A stretch of DNA of 15,607 nt from Baffinella frigidus (GCA_026770585.1 MU648215.1:2883-18489); one strand, 5' to 3'; positions 8,209 through 13,525 are shown, numbered from the stretch's first letter. Notes: generated by a model not told the origin, from the letters alone. Numbers and translations are program-made.

Positions 8209-8517
8209 ATGATCCTCGGTACACTGCTATCGCTTCGTCGCAGCAATAGTAAAGCTGCGCTGTATGCGAGTAGTTGTCAGGTGAATCGTCGCTCGGATTC
8301 GCACGGAGTTAGCGGCGTACAGTACTTATCGATGGGACCAGTTGCATCGGCTCTCGTGTTGTATGTAGCAAAGAGGATGATCACACGAGTGTTGAAACGA
8401 CAGCTATTTCGAAAAGGTGTTGTGCGAAAGATCAAGCGACTTCTCACGATGCTGCTGGAGCTGAATGTCATGCACGAGGTCCTATGTGATATGCTGGAGG
8501 ACCTCGGGTCCCAGTGA
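8209..8517 (+). CDS. Unrecognised small basic protein, 102 aa
   Basis: I do not recognise this protein. The ATG is followed by a Ser/Arg-rich N-terminus, a short hydrophobic segment at about residues 44-54 (GPVASALVLYV) and a basic helix-forming region (KRMITRVLKRQLFRKGVVRKIKRLL) whose charge pattern looks amphipathic. The end is acidic (EDLGSQ). It could be a small membrane-associated or nucleic-acid-binding protein. It opens a same-strand series (8209, 8671, 9543, 10246). No AATAAA follows before the next gene, so it may share the poly(A) site at 9427. Confidence 0.5.
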   Translation: MILGTLLSLRRSNSKAALYASSCQVNRRSDSHGVSGVQYLSMGPVASALVLYVAKRMITRVLKRQLFRKGVVRKIKRLLTMLLELNVMHEVLCDMLEDLGSQ

Positions 8518-8614
8518 TTTTAGGAAATCCCTCGGCGTGTGGTTATGAGTGTCAATACATATACAAATCGTCTTCCTTGACCAGTTCACGTGTGTACACA
8601 TTTCCGACTTTTTC

Positions 8615-8622
8615 TATTTAAG
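8615..8622 (+). promoter_or_regulatory. TATA box of the 8671 gene
   Basis: TATTTAAG starts 56 nt before the ATG at 8671. A nearly identical CATTTAAG precedes the deaminase gene. The leader would be about 25 nt. Confidence 0.5.
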
Positions 8623-8670
8623 ACGCACAGCCATTTTGAACACACACGCATAAGAAAAACTAAAACGAAC

Positions 8671-9336
8671 ATGTATAACCAAAACAATAAGCGACCTGCT
8701 CGTGAAGAGTATGGGGTGCAACAGCGCGATGCTGGCGCATGGAATCCACCAGCCTCTCACTACACACAACCACGGACCTACGACTTGTCACATTCTATGC
8801 ATCTTACCCCTGGGCAAGCACAACGCGACGCATTTTACCTTCCTAGGGCACGAAGGATCCACTCAGACGAAGTCAATCAGATAAATCATGTCCATGCCAC
8901 CCATATATCGAATGAACGACAGAAGAGACATCATTCAGAGATCGACATAGAAGAAAGGTTGGTGAATGAAATGTTTGAAAAGATAGAGCTTCATCGGACC
9001 CATGACCTGGAAAAGAAGCCAGATATCGTGTATAGTGAGGCTAGTACACCCGATAGGGCTGGATTTGGTATGCGTAGTATGTCTGGTGGCATAGACTACG
9101 ATACAGCACAGCGATGTGTCCGATCTGCACTTCAGAACACACCCGGTAGCATAGACCACAACCTCGCACGGCGATGTGCTGCGTCTGCCATCCGTATGCA
9201 GCAATTGGAAGACTCCAGGCACCACACTCCAGCATTCAACTCCATGGAAACGAGTCCAACAACAGCCGAGATGCGCCGAAATGCCGCGCACGCGGCATTT
9301 CGGCGTATGAACGATCATTTCGGATATGGATCGTAA
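8671..9336 (+). CDS. Unrecognised hydrophilic protein with 20-residue repeat, 221 aa
   Basis: No known family is recognised. The protein is polar, rich in His, Arg, Gln and Asn, with no signal peptide or membrane segment. Residues about 139-173 contain a 20-residue tandem repeat with pattern G-G/S-I-D-x-x-x-A-x-R-C-x-x-S-A (9085-9129 and 9145-9189). The C-terminus has a looser related motif, TAEMRRNAAHAAFRRM. The middle (EIDIEERLVNEMFEKIELH) is probably helical. The ATG at 8671 was chosen because the frame further upstream has only a GTG and lies before the TATA box. A perfect inverted repeat lies in the 3' coding end. A disordered structural or nucleic-acid-associated protein is possible but not shown. 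Confidence 0.65.
   Translation: MYNQNNKRPAREEYGVQQRDAGAWNPPASHYTQPRTYDLSHSMHLTPGQAQRDAFYLPRARRIHSDEVNQINHVHATHISNERQKRHHSEIDIEERLVNEMFEKIELHRTHDLEKKPDIVYSEASTPDRAGFGMRSMSGGIDYDTAQRCVRSALQNTPGSIDHNLARRCAASAIRMQQLEDSRHHTPAFNSMETSPTTAEMRRNAAHAAFRRMNDHFGYGS
9085..9189 (+). repeat. 60-bp-period coding repeat in the 8671 gene
   Basis: Positions 9085-9129 and 9145-9189 are diverged copies 60 bp apart encoding the GxIDxxxAxRCxxSA motif. Substitutions are mostly conservative, suggesting selection on the motif. Confidence 0.65.
9274..9305. repeat. Perfect inverted repeat in coding sequence
   Basis: CGCCGAAATGCCGC and its exact reverse complement flank a 4-nt GCAC loop, giving a 14-bp-stem hairpin. 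It lies inside the 8671 gene about 30 nt before the stop and encodes RRNAAHAAFRR. Confidence 0.85.
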
Positions 9337-9426
9337 ACAACGCACACCATAGAGAAATACAGCATGCTAGCCCCAGCGGCTCTGTCGCTGACATACAAGC
9401 AATGTTTAGAGGGGAGTGTTTATGTG

Positions 9427-9432
9427 AATAAA
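9427..9432 (+). terminator. Poly(A) signal AATAAA
   Basis: A canonical AATAAA lies 91 nt after the stop of the 8671 gene. No other copy is seen between 8209 and here, so it could serve both upstream genes. Confidence 0.5.
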
Positions 9433-9507
9433 AGAGAAAAGACACAGCAAGTAGACATATGTGTTGTTGGACCTGAAATTTGTGTAAGAATACTTACAGT
9501 GAAAGAA

Positions 9508-9515
9508 TATAAAAG
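9508..9515 (+). promoter_or_regulatory. TATA box of the 9543 gene
   Basis: TATAAAAG begins 35 nt before the ATG at 9543. It rules out the in-frame TTG at 9525 as the start and implies a leader of only a few nucleotides. Confidence 0.6.
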
Positions 9516-9542
9516 AAACTGTATTTGAACACCATTCATTTA

Positions 9543-10193
9543 ATGGTGTTAGGTAAGCGACGTGGGGGAGGTTTCAGTGATACATTTTGGGAAGATATCT
9601 ACCGATCTGTGGTGATCAAAGAACTGAACCGATTTAGTTCATATCCGTCTGAACCCGACGAGAATAGAAAACTAAACAACCCATATAAACCCACACCCGA
9701 AATGAGAATACGTTGTGATAAAGGTATCGTGGAATTAGCATATGCCACGCGACACGTGGCGAGGTTGTGGATACAAGACTTCATAACCGAGTTTGCACCC
9801 CAAAAAGGCATACCCCATACTGGTTCTTGTTATCATACTCCCGTGATTAAAGAGTTAGAAGGGGTCCTGAATGGTATAGATGGGACCGACACAGTGGATT
9901 GCTTGGGTCTGTTTTGCGACATGAGGGCAATATACACGAAACAGGAATGGAAAGAATCCACATCGATCCTGGGTACTTTTGACGAGTATGTGCGACGTAT
10001 CCTTTTCTTTAGTCATTGTTGCTTTGTCAAGGGTGTCTCAATCTTAGATCTATTCAAAAGTAATGCCACGTTCTCGAAGGAATCGATCTATCGTTTTTAT
10101 CACTCATACAATTTAGAGTATGTGAAAACAAAACCACTGTCTTCGTGTTTCGCGTTGGTCTGGTGGAAGTACAATCTTTATAACAACGAGTAA
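9543..10193 (+). CDS. Unrecognised protein, 216 aa
   Basis: I do not recognise a family. The ATG at 9543 is the first ATG after a TATAAAAG box. The N-terminus MVLGKRRGGGFSDTFWEDI is basic and glycine-rich. The rest looks like a compact globular, mostly helical protein with many aromatic residues and scattered cysteines (LGLFCDM, FFSHCCFV, SSCFALVWW). No signal peptide or clear membrane segment is visible. The stop at 10191-10193 lies 53 nt before the next start, and the next gene's TATA-like sequence sits inside this gene's last codons, as in a compact viral genome. No AATAAA follows directly, so the transcript may end at 11054 together with the next gene. Confidence 0.65.
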   Translation: MVLGKRRGGGFSDTFWEDIYRSVVIKELNRFSSYPSEPDENRKLNNPYKPTPEMRIRCDKGIVELAYATRHVARLWIQDFITEFAPQKGIPHTGSCYHTPVIKELEGVLNGIDGTDTVDCLGLFCDMRAIYTKQEWKESTSILGTFDEYVRRILFFSHCCFVKGVSILDLFKSNATFSKESIYRFYHSYNLEYVKTKPLSSCFALVWWKYNLYNNE

Positions 10194-10245
10194 CTATGGT
10201 GAAATACAGCGGATACAGAATAGCGACGACCCTGAAGAAGCTACC

Positions 10246-10821
10246 ATGGGCCTACAGTTCACGTCGCTTATGCGTGAATTTGCATGTCCACTCGAACGCA
10301 AAGGTAAAATGTTGTACTCGATGCGTAAACGATGCACACAAGCACAGGTCGACTACTTACAACAGTCTATAGATGCAAAAATTGAATGTGTTTCCGTGAA
10401 CATGGCACAAATGTCAACTTCATGGACAGAGTCAACCTGCACAGGTCACATGAGTAGTGCTAGTGTTGACGCAAGTGATGATATACAACCTGTTATGATT
10501 AGGATCTACATCAGTGCTGTAAAACACCTACCAAATTTCATCGAGATAGACCACCTAATCAACACAGACGGGATGGACATGGGGTGTAGTAGCAGAGAAG
10601 ATGAAGTACTGGTACTGCCTGGGTTGCGATTAACCTATCTAGACATGCACCTCCACGATGAATATGAAACAATGCACAACCAGCATAGACGGTGTGGTGT
10701 CTCTGTATATGCAGAATATACCCTAAACCATCCCAATGATCTACCTAAAAAAATTCTACTCAACAGTAACGCTGTCTGTATCCGCAATACTCTCACTGTT
10801 ACAGACAATGTTTGGGGGTGA
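10246..10821 (+). CDS. Putative ADP-ribosyltransferase-fold protein (R-S-E type), 191 aa
   Basis: The order of motifs resembles mono-ADP-ribosyltransferases of the R-S-ExE class, which transfer ADP-ribose from NAD+ to proteins. Candidate first-strand arginine: KMLYSMRKR (R27 region). Candidate STS motif: MSTSWTES (residues 57-59). A beta-strand-like VMIRIYI follows at 83-89. Candidate ExE motif: SSREDEVLVLPG, with E118 and E120, matching the family pattern S-x-x-x-E-x-E-V-L-x-x-P-G. The spacing and length suit one catalytic domain. No signal peptide is seen. The start has an excellent context (ACCATGG). A 58-codon overlapping frame from the ATG at 10196 is less likely, because a TATA-like TTTATAAC at 10177-10184 would start transcription after it. 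Whether it is active, and its target, cannot be told. Confidence 0.5.
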   Translation: MGLQFTSLMREFACPLERKGKMLYSMRKRCTQAQVDYLQQSIDAKIECVSVNMAQMSTSWTESTCTGHMSSASVDASDDIQPVMIRIYISAVKHLPNFIEIDHLINTDGMDMGCSSREDEVLVLPGLRLTYLDMHLHDEYETMHNQHRRCGVSVYAEYTLNHPNDLPKKILLNSNAVCIRNTLTVTDNVWG

Positions 10822-11056
10822 GTGTGCTTCGGTGGTGTTCTGCATCACTTGGGCTGGATCATGTCCTTCTTGCTGGAAGTCTTGATGGTACGACAGGGTC
10901 CGCAATTCGGAAGGGTTAACACGAATTCTCTCAACAATAGAGACAACTCCAATAGGTCACTAACAATATATGAAAGCATTATAACCTTTGTTACACTCTA
11001 TCAACTCGCGTTGCATGTCGTATGGTTCCAATGTTGCAAGCTGGATGTTGATAAAT
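10758..11056 (-). pseudogene. Decayed second copy of the 11.1-11.4 kb gene
   Basis: On the minus strand, 11127-11181 recurs at 10827-10881 (offset 300 bp; 39 of 44 bases in the core), and the peptide EGHDPAQVMQ matches DGHDPAQVIQ of the neighbour. Further upstream another frame gives MQRELIECNKGYN, resembling MQRATQVHKGQNRG. The segments sit in different frames separated by stops, so the copy is broken. Its end overlaps the antisense of the ADP-ribosyltransferase-like gene, reaching a stop at 10758-10760. Tandem duplication followed by decay is the simplest reading. Confidence 0.5.
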
Positions 11057-11059
11057 AAA
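11054..11059 (+). terminator. Plus-strand poly(A) signal AATAAA
   Basis: AATAAA lies 233 nt after the stop of the 10246 gene and is the first plus-strand copy after it. It abuts a minus-strand AATAAA, as expected between convergent genes. Confidence 0.4.
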
Positions 11060-11065
11060 TTTATT
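11060..11065 (-). terminator. Minus-strand poly(A) signal AATAAA
   Basis: TTTATT on the plus strand gives AATAAA on the minus strand, 30 nt after the stop codon of the 11.1-11.4 kb gene. This tight spacing supports that gene. Confidence 0.55.
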
Positions 11066-11094
11066 CAAATGGTCTCGACCCACACGCGCAGTCA

Positions 11095-11441
11095 CTACAG
11101 TATCTGCTCGCTCGCTCGGAGATAGGCTTCGGCGATTTTCTGGATCACTTGGGCTGGATCATGTCCGTCTTGTCGGAGGTCACTGACAATACCTGAAATC
11201 ATTTCTTCAACAATACCTGAAATCATTCCACGATTTTGTCCTTTATGAACTTGTGTTGCTCGTTGCATAGTTCCACCACGGTCCCAACGTCGACATCTTA
11301 CTCGACAGTCATTGGTTGATACGGGGGTGGGGCGAAGTCGTCGGAACGAATCTCGCTCTTCATTTGCGCAAAGCTTGACGGGTCTCTCGTTGGAGGGGTT
11401 TTAATAGACAGTTGTGTGTCATTTTCGTGGGATGTGTCCAT
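11095..11441 (-). CDS. Small gene split between two frames (47 and 57 codons)
   Basis: The first frame starts with an ATG at 11441, 33 nt after a TATATAAAA box, and encodes 47 residues ending DFAPPPYQPMTVE, with a stop at 11298-11300. A second frame, open without an ATG from before the C-rich tract at 11323-11332, contains an ATG at 11268 and runs to a stop at 11095-11097. It encodes MISGIVEEMISGIVSDLRQD and then GHDPAQVIQKIAEAY, which looks like amphipathic helices. An AATAAA follows 30 nt later. One promoter and one poly(A) site suggest a single gene of about 110 codons with a frame change in or near the C tract, from an indel, sequencing error or frameshifting. PPPY fits the PPxY motif recognised by WW domains. 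No family is recognised. Two overlapping small genes remain possible. Confidence 0.55.
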
Positions 11442-11465
11442 TTTCAAGATTGAAAACACAAACGG

Positions 11466-11474
11466 TTTTATATA
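11466..11474 (-). promoter_or_regulatory. TATA box of the 11441 gene
   Basis: TATATAAAA on the minus strand begins 33 nt before the ATG at 11441. The leader would be at most about ten nucleotides, as inferred for the 7787 and 9543 genes. Confidence 0.6.
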
Positions 11475-11511
11475 TGTAGTGCCGTAATCCTGGATGAATT
11501 AATCATGAAAC

Positions 11512-11570
11512 GCGGCATGATATGAAAAACATACCATGCCGCATGGACTTACAACCATGCGGTATGGTAT
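11512..11570. repeat. Three-arm overlapping inverted repeat
   Basis: Arm A (11512-11524, GCGGCATGATATG) is complementary at 12 of 13 positions to arm B (11530-11542). Arm B, extended to 11531-11546, is also complementary at 15 of 16 positions to arm C (11555-11570, CCATGCGGTATGGTAT). A-B and B-C pairings are mutually exclusive. Arm C is followed by a run of six T on the plus strand. The block lies between two minus-strand genes, upstream of the TATA box at 11466-11474. Confidence 0.75.
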
Positions 11571-11604
11571 ATTTTTTCTTGTCGTGGTGTGTAACATATC
11601 AATA

Positions 11605-11614
11605 TTTATTTATT
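11605..11614 (-). terminator. Overlapping minus-strand AATAAA signals
   Basis: Plus-strand TTTATTTATT gives two overlapping AATAAA hexamers on the minus strand. They lie 76 nt after the distal stop at 11690 and about 270 nt after the nominal stop of the zinc-finger gene, favouring the longer 3' extent. Confidence 0.5.
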
Positions 11615-11689
11615 TCTACACCACTGCTTCATAACACTTGAGACGACTTGTTTTTTTGTTTACTGACGCACACCCACATTACACATTGT

Positions 11690-11965
11690 TCAAGCGTCCC
11701 GCATCTCAGATAGAAGCTGATGTGCCTCAATAGAATTCTTGCGCTCCTCTAATGTTTCCCATATGCGTATCTCACCATAAAACGGGTCGAAAAATGGCAT
11801 ACCACAAACGGGGCCTGGGTTCAACCCCTTAGAATCCAATCAATAGAACGAGTTGTGTATTTTGCAAGTATACACTCCTCCGAGGTCAACAGGGAACGTG
11901 AAGGTAGATCCGCGATCGCTCAACTGTTTCGCCGTGAGTTTGCCATTCGCGACATTCAGTGCCGC
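11690..11965 (-). pseudogene. Out-of-frame 3' extension of the C2H2 zinc-finger gene
   Basis: In the frame one base off from the zinc-finger ORF, protein-like sequence continues right after a run of seven A (plus-strand T7 at 11966-11972): AALNVANGKLTAKQLSDRGS and TFPVDLGGVYTCKIHNSFY, then a TGA at 11840-11842. The same frame then stays open for 49 more codons (GMPFFDPFYGEIRIWETLEE, then RKNSIEAHQLLSEMRDA) to a stop at 11690-11692. The composition is more protein-like than the Arg/His-rich tail of the nominal ORF. I read this as the original C-terminus, disrupted by one extra A and an in-frame stop. Frameshifting plus readthrough, or sequence error, are alternatives. Confidence 0.5.
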
Positions 11966-12437
11966 TTTTTTTCGTAGTGCAGTAGCCCCCGAGAGCCAAT
12001 TCGTCTCCCATCTCAGGGACTTCGTTGGCCTCGTTACTCACACCACCCTCGTGCAGCAGGGGGTCTTCGTACAAGTTGGCAACGTCGTTGCCCTTAGCTG
12101 CCCCACCGGCCTTCTTTTTCACCCGGTTTGTTGCACTGATACGTCTCTCTTTCTCCCGATACGTGGGATCGTTCGCACGAAGCTTGCGCCGACTATTGTT
12201 GCGGTCCGTGTTGTATTTCAGACGTCTGGCTATGACTTCGGGTGGTGCCTCGCGTTGCATTCCATCATGCGTTGCTTCATGTTTCCGAAGGTTTCGTTCC
12301 CTTCTAAATCCGCTTCCGCAAGTTTTACAATACACTCTCTTCAGTTGCGACGTCGCAGCCGGTGGCTGTTGCTCCACCACTACCACCGCATCCGTGCTGT
12401 CCATCCCCGCGATAGCGGGGGTCGGTATGGCAGACAT
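11886..12437 (-). CDS. C2H2 zinc-finger protein with basic region, 183 aa (probably frameshifted)
   Basis: A single classical C2H2 finger lies at residues 36-57 (C37, C40, H53, H57; C-X2-C-X12-H-X3-H; YCKTCGSGFRRERNLRKH). It is followed by a strongly basic helix-like stretch of about 50 residues (RRLKYNTDRNNSRRKLRAND and beyond), then an acidic segment. This suggests nucleic-acid binding, perhaps regulatory, in the nucleus or virus factory. The ATG at 12437 was chosen because the frame upstream has only a GTG; TATATAT at 12504-12510 lies about 70 nt before it. The last residues after the A7 run look non-native, as described for 11690-11965. It is divergent from the deaminase gene, with a 57-bp repeat pair between them. 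Confidence 0.65.
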   Translation of the reverse strand: MSAIPTPAIAGMDSTDAVVVVEQQPPAATSQLKRVYCKTCGSGFRRERNLRKHEATHDGMQREAPPEVIARRLKYNTDRNNSRRKLRANDPTYREKERRISATNRVKKKAGGAAKGNDVANLYEDPLLHEGGVSNEANEVPEMGDELALGGYCTTKKSGTECREWQTHGETVERSRIYLHVPC

Positions 12438-12503
12438 CGTGCTCAGTGCGTGGCAGCAGTCGTGCTGTGTGGGTAAAAATCGACGGGTCCGATCTGAAGC
12501 TGA

Positions 12504-12510
12504 ATATATA
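12504..12510 (-). promoter_or_regulatory. TATA-like element of the zinc-finger gene
   Basis: TATATAT on the minus strand lies 73 nt upstream of the ATG at 12437, implying a leader of about 40 nt. Confidence 0.4.
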
Positions 12511-12534
12511 CCAGTTCGCTGGCGGTAACTCCCG

Positions 12535-12668
12535 TAGGTGTGCACACATCACGTGTTGTAGTCGACTATCACAGATGCTTCATCATTTGATAATGGACTT
12601 CCGTATTGCCTTAGGTGTGTACACATTACGTGTTGTAGTCAACTATCACAGATGCTTCATCATTTGAT
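12535..12668. repeat. 57-bp direct repeat pair, 77-bp period
   Basis: Positions 12535-12591 and 12612-12668 match at 54 of 57 bases. Each begins TAGGTGTG, contains (C/T)ACGTGTTGTAGTC and ends CATCATTTGAT. They lie between divergent promoters, so they could be duplicated regulatory sites or part of an origin; nothing more can be shown. Confidence 0.85.
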
Positions 12669-12718
12669 GAAAAGCCATGCATAGTTGTACCACAAATCAC
12701 AGATTTGACAATCATATG

Positions 12719-12726
12719 CATTTAAG
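12719..12726 (+). promoter_or_regulatory. TATA-like element of the deaminase gene
   Basis: CATTTAAG lies 42 nt before the ATG at 12761, close in sequence to TATTTAAG before the 8671 gene. Confidence 0.4.
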
Positions 12727-12760
12727 CAAACCGTTCTGAATTCAATATACGTCATCGGAT

Positions 12761-13159
12761 ATGAACAGACACAGCTTGTACATACAGGAAGCAATAATAG
12801 AGGCCAAGAAATGCACTATGTTGAACAAGCACGGATGTGTCATTGTGCACCGCACGAACATAATTTCCCGTGGTCACAATAGTAACGACGTCTCTAACTA
12901 CAACAAATTTTCCATACACGCTGAAGTTGCAGCTATAAATAATATGAAAAAGAATCGGGTCAATGTTGAGAACATGGTAATGTATGTGGTCAGAATTCAC
13001 AACAAAGATCTGAAGAAGGAAAACGATCAAATAAGAACTCAAAATTCCAAACCGTGCATGGACTGTATGAAATGTATTACCCATCACAAGGTCAAGAAAG
13101 TCTACTTCACGTGCATGGATGAAATATACGAAGATCCCAGTAGTAGGTCTGTGCACTGA
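12761..13159 (+). CDS. Cytidine/deoxycytidylate deaminase family protein, 132 aa
   Basis: The zinc-dependent deaminase signature is complete: HAE at residues 53-55 (H53 zinc ligand, E55 proton shuttle) and PCxxC at 98-102 (C99 and C102 zinc ligands), within SIHAEVAAI and KPCMDCMKCI. The first strands, GCVIVHRTNIISRGHN, and the post-motif strand KKVYFTC also fit. Family members hydrolytically deaminate cytidine, dCMP or bases in nucleic acids; the small size suggests a free nucleotide/nucleoside or tRNA-type substrate, but which one cannot be read. Several additional cysteines lie near the zinc site (C105, C118). Expression looks independent: TATA-like element 42 nt upstream and AATAAA 12 nt after the stop. 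Similar stand-alone deaminases occur in large DNA viruses and in protists. Confidence 0.85.
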   Translation: MNRHSLYIQEAIIEAKKCTMLNKHGCVIVHRTNIISRGHNSNDVSNYNKFSIHAEVAAINNMKKNRVNVENMVMYVVRIHNKDLKKENDQIRTQNSKPCMDCMKCITHHKVKKVYFTCMDEIYEDPSSRSVH

Positions 13160-13170
13160 AACAGAACTTG

Positions 13171-13176
13171 AATAAA
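13171..13176 (+). terminator. Poly(A) signal of the deaminase gene
   Basis: AATAAA begins 12 nt after the TGA stop at 13157-13159, typical of compact viral transcription units. Confidence 0.6.
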
Positions 13177-13283
13177 TTGTATTATATCTTTGAAACCACT
13201 GTGTCTGAATTTGGTAGTCAGTAGTACCGTGCACGTCATCGATAGTTCATCGTCAATTAATACCCACTGTATTGGAGTATTGT

Positions 13284-13484
13284 CTATACTAACAGCGACC
13301 GTGCTAGCTTGGGGTCAAATACGATACTACAAGGGCTATTCGAACGGTCGTATGGGTTGAACGAACGATACGAAGGAAGAACACATCTATAGAACGGACA
13401 TGTCCTACTCGTGATCTTCATCTCCTCAAAGTCTACCAGCGTCCAGCTGCCATCGTCACCCGCGGGTCGTTGACACAACCGCAT
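13284..13484 (-). CDS. Small unrecognised protein, 66 aa
   Basis: A true ATG at 13484 lies 38 nt after a TATATAA box, the same spacing as other genes of the block, which is the main reason to accept it. The translation contains DDGSWTLVDFEEMKI and TCPFYRCVLPSYRSF, with three cysteines in the mature part. There is no signal peptide, membrane segment or known motif. No AATAAA is visible downstream on this strand. It converges on the deaminase gene. It may be a genuine small gene or chance. Confidence 0.45.
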   Translation of the reverse strand: MRLCQRPAGDDGSWTLVDFEEMKITSRTCPFYRCVLPSYRSFNPYDRSNSPCSIVFDPKLARSLLV

Positions 13485-13515
13485 TCAACTGCTATTCTGT
13501 TAAGTGACTTTTCCG

Positions 13516-13525
13516 TTATATAATA
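13516..13525 (-). promoter_or_regulatory. TATA box of the 66-residue ORF
   Basis: TATTATATAA on the minus strand; its TATATAA part begins 38 nt before the ATG at 13484. Confidence 0.45.

Larger units (their letters stand above)
12438..12760. other. Divergent intergenic region with repeat pair
   Basis: No gene is supported. The region carries a TATA-like element for each flanking gene (12504-12510 minus, 12719-12726 plus) and the 57-bp repeat pair. It is probably the control region of the zinc-finger and deaminase genes. Confidence 0.5.

Noticed and set aside
9525-9542. TTG as start of the 9543 gene
   Set aside because: Non-ATG codon only ten nucleotides after the TATA box starts; the ATG at 9543 fits the promoter.
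10822-11058. 78-codon open frame on the plus strand
   Set aside because: It begins with a non-ATG codon right after the stop of the transferase-like gene and is antisense to the decayed paralogue of the 11.1-11.4 kb gene.
11095-11301. Intron explaining the frame change in the 11.1-11.4 kb gene
   Set aside because: A donor-like GTAAGA begins at 11301 and acceptor-like TTTCAG sites exist, but joining them gives the wrong phase and immediate stops.
11531-11580. Bacterial-type intrinsic terminator (hairpin plus T-run)
   Set aside because: The window otherwise carries eukaryotic signals (TATA, AATAAA), so the hairpin is listed as an inverted repeat instead.
11853-12528. Plus-strand open frames of 167-207 codons
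   Set aside because: They are antisense to the C2H2 zinc-finger gene, whose finger motif is exact.
12752-13234. 160-codon open frame on the minus strand
   Set aside because: It is the antisense of the deaminase gene, which has complete catalytic motifs and its own signals.
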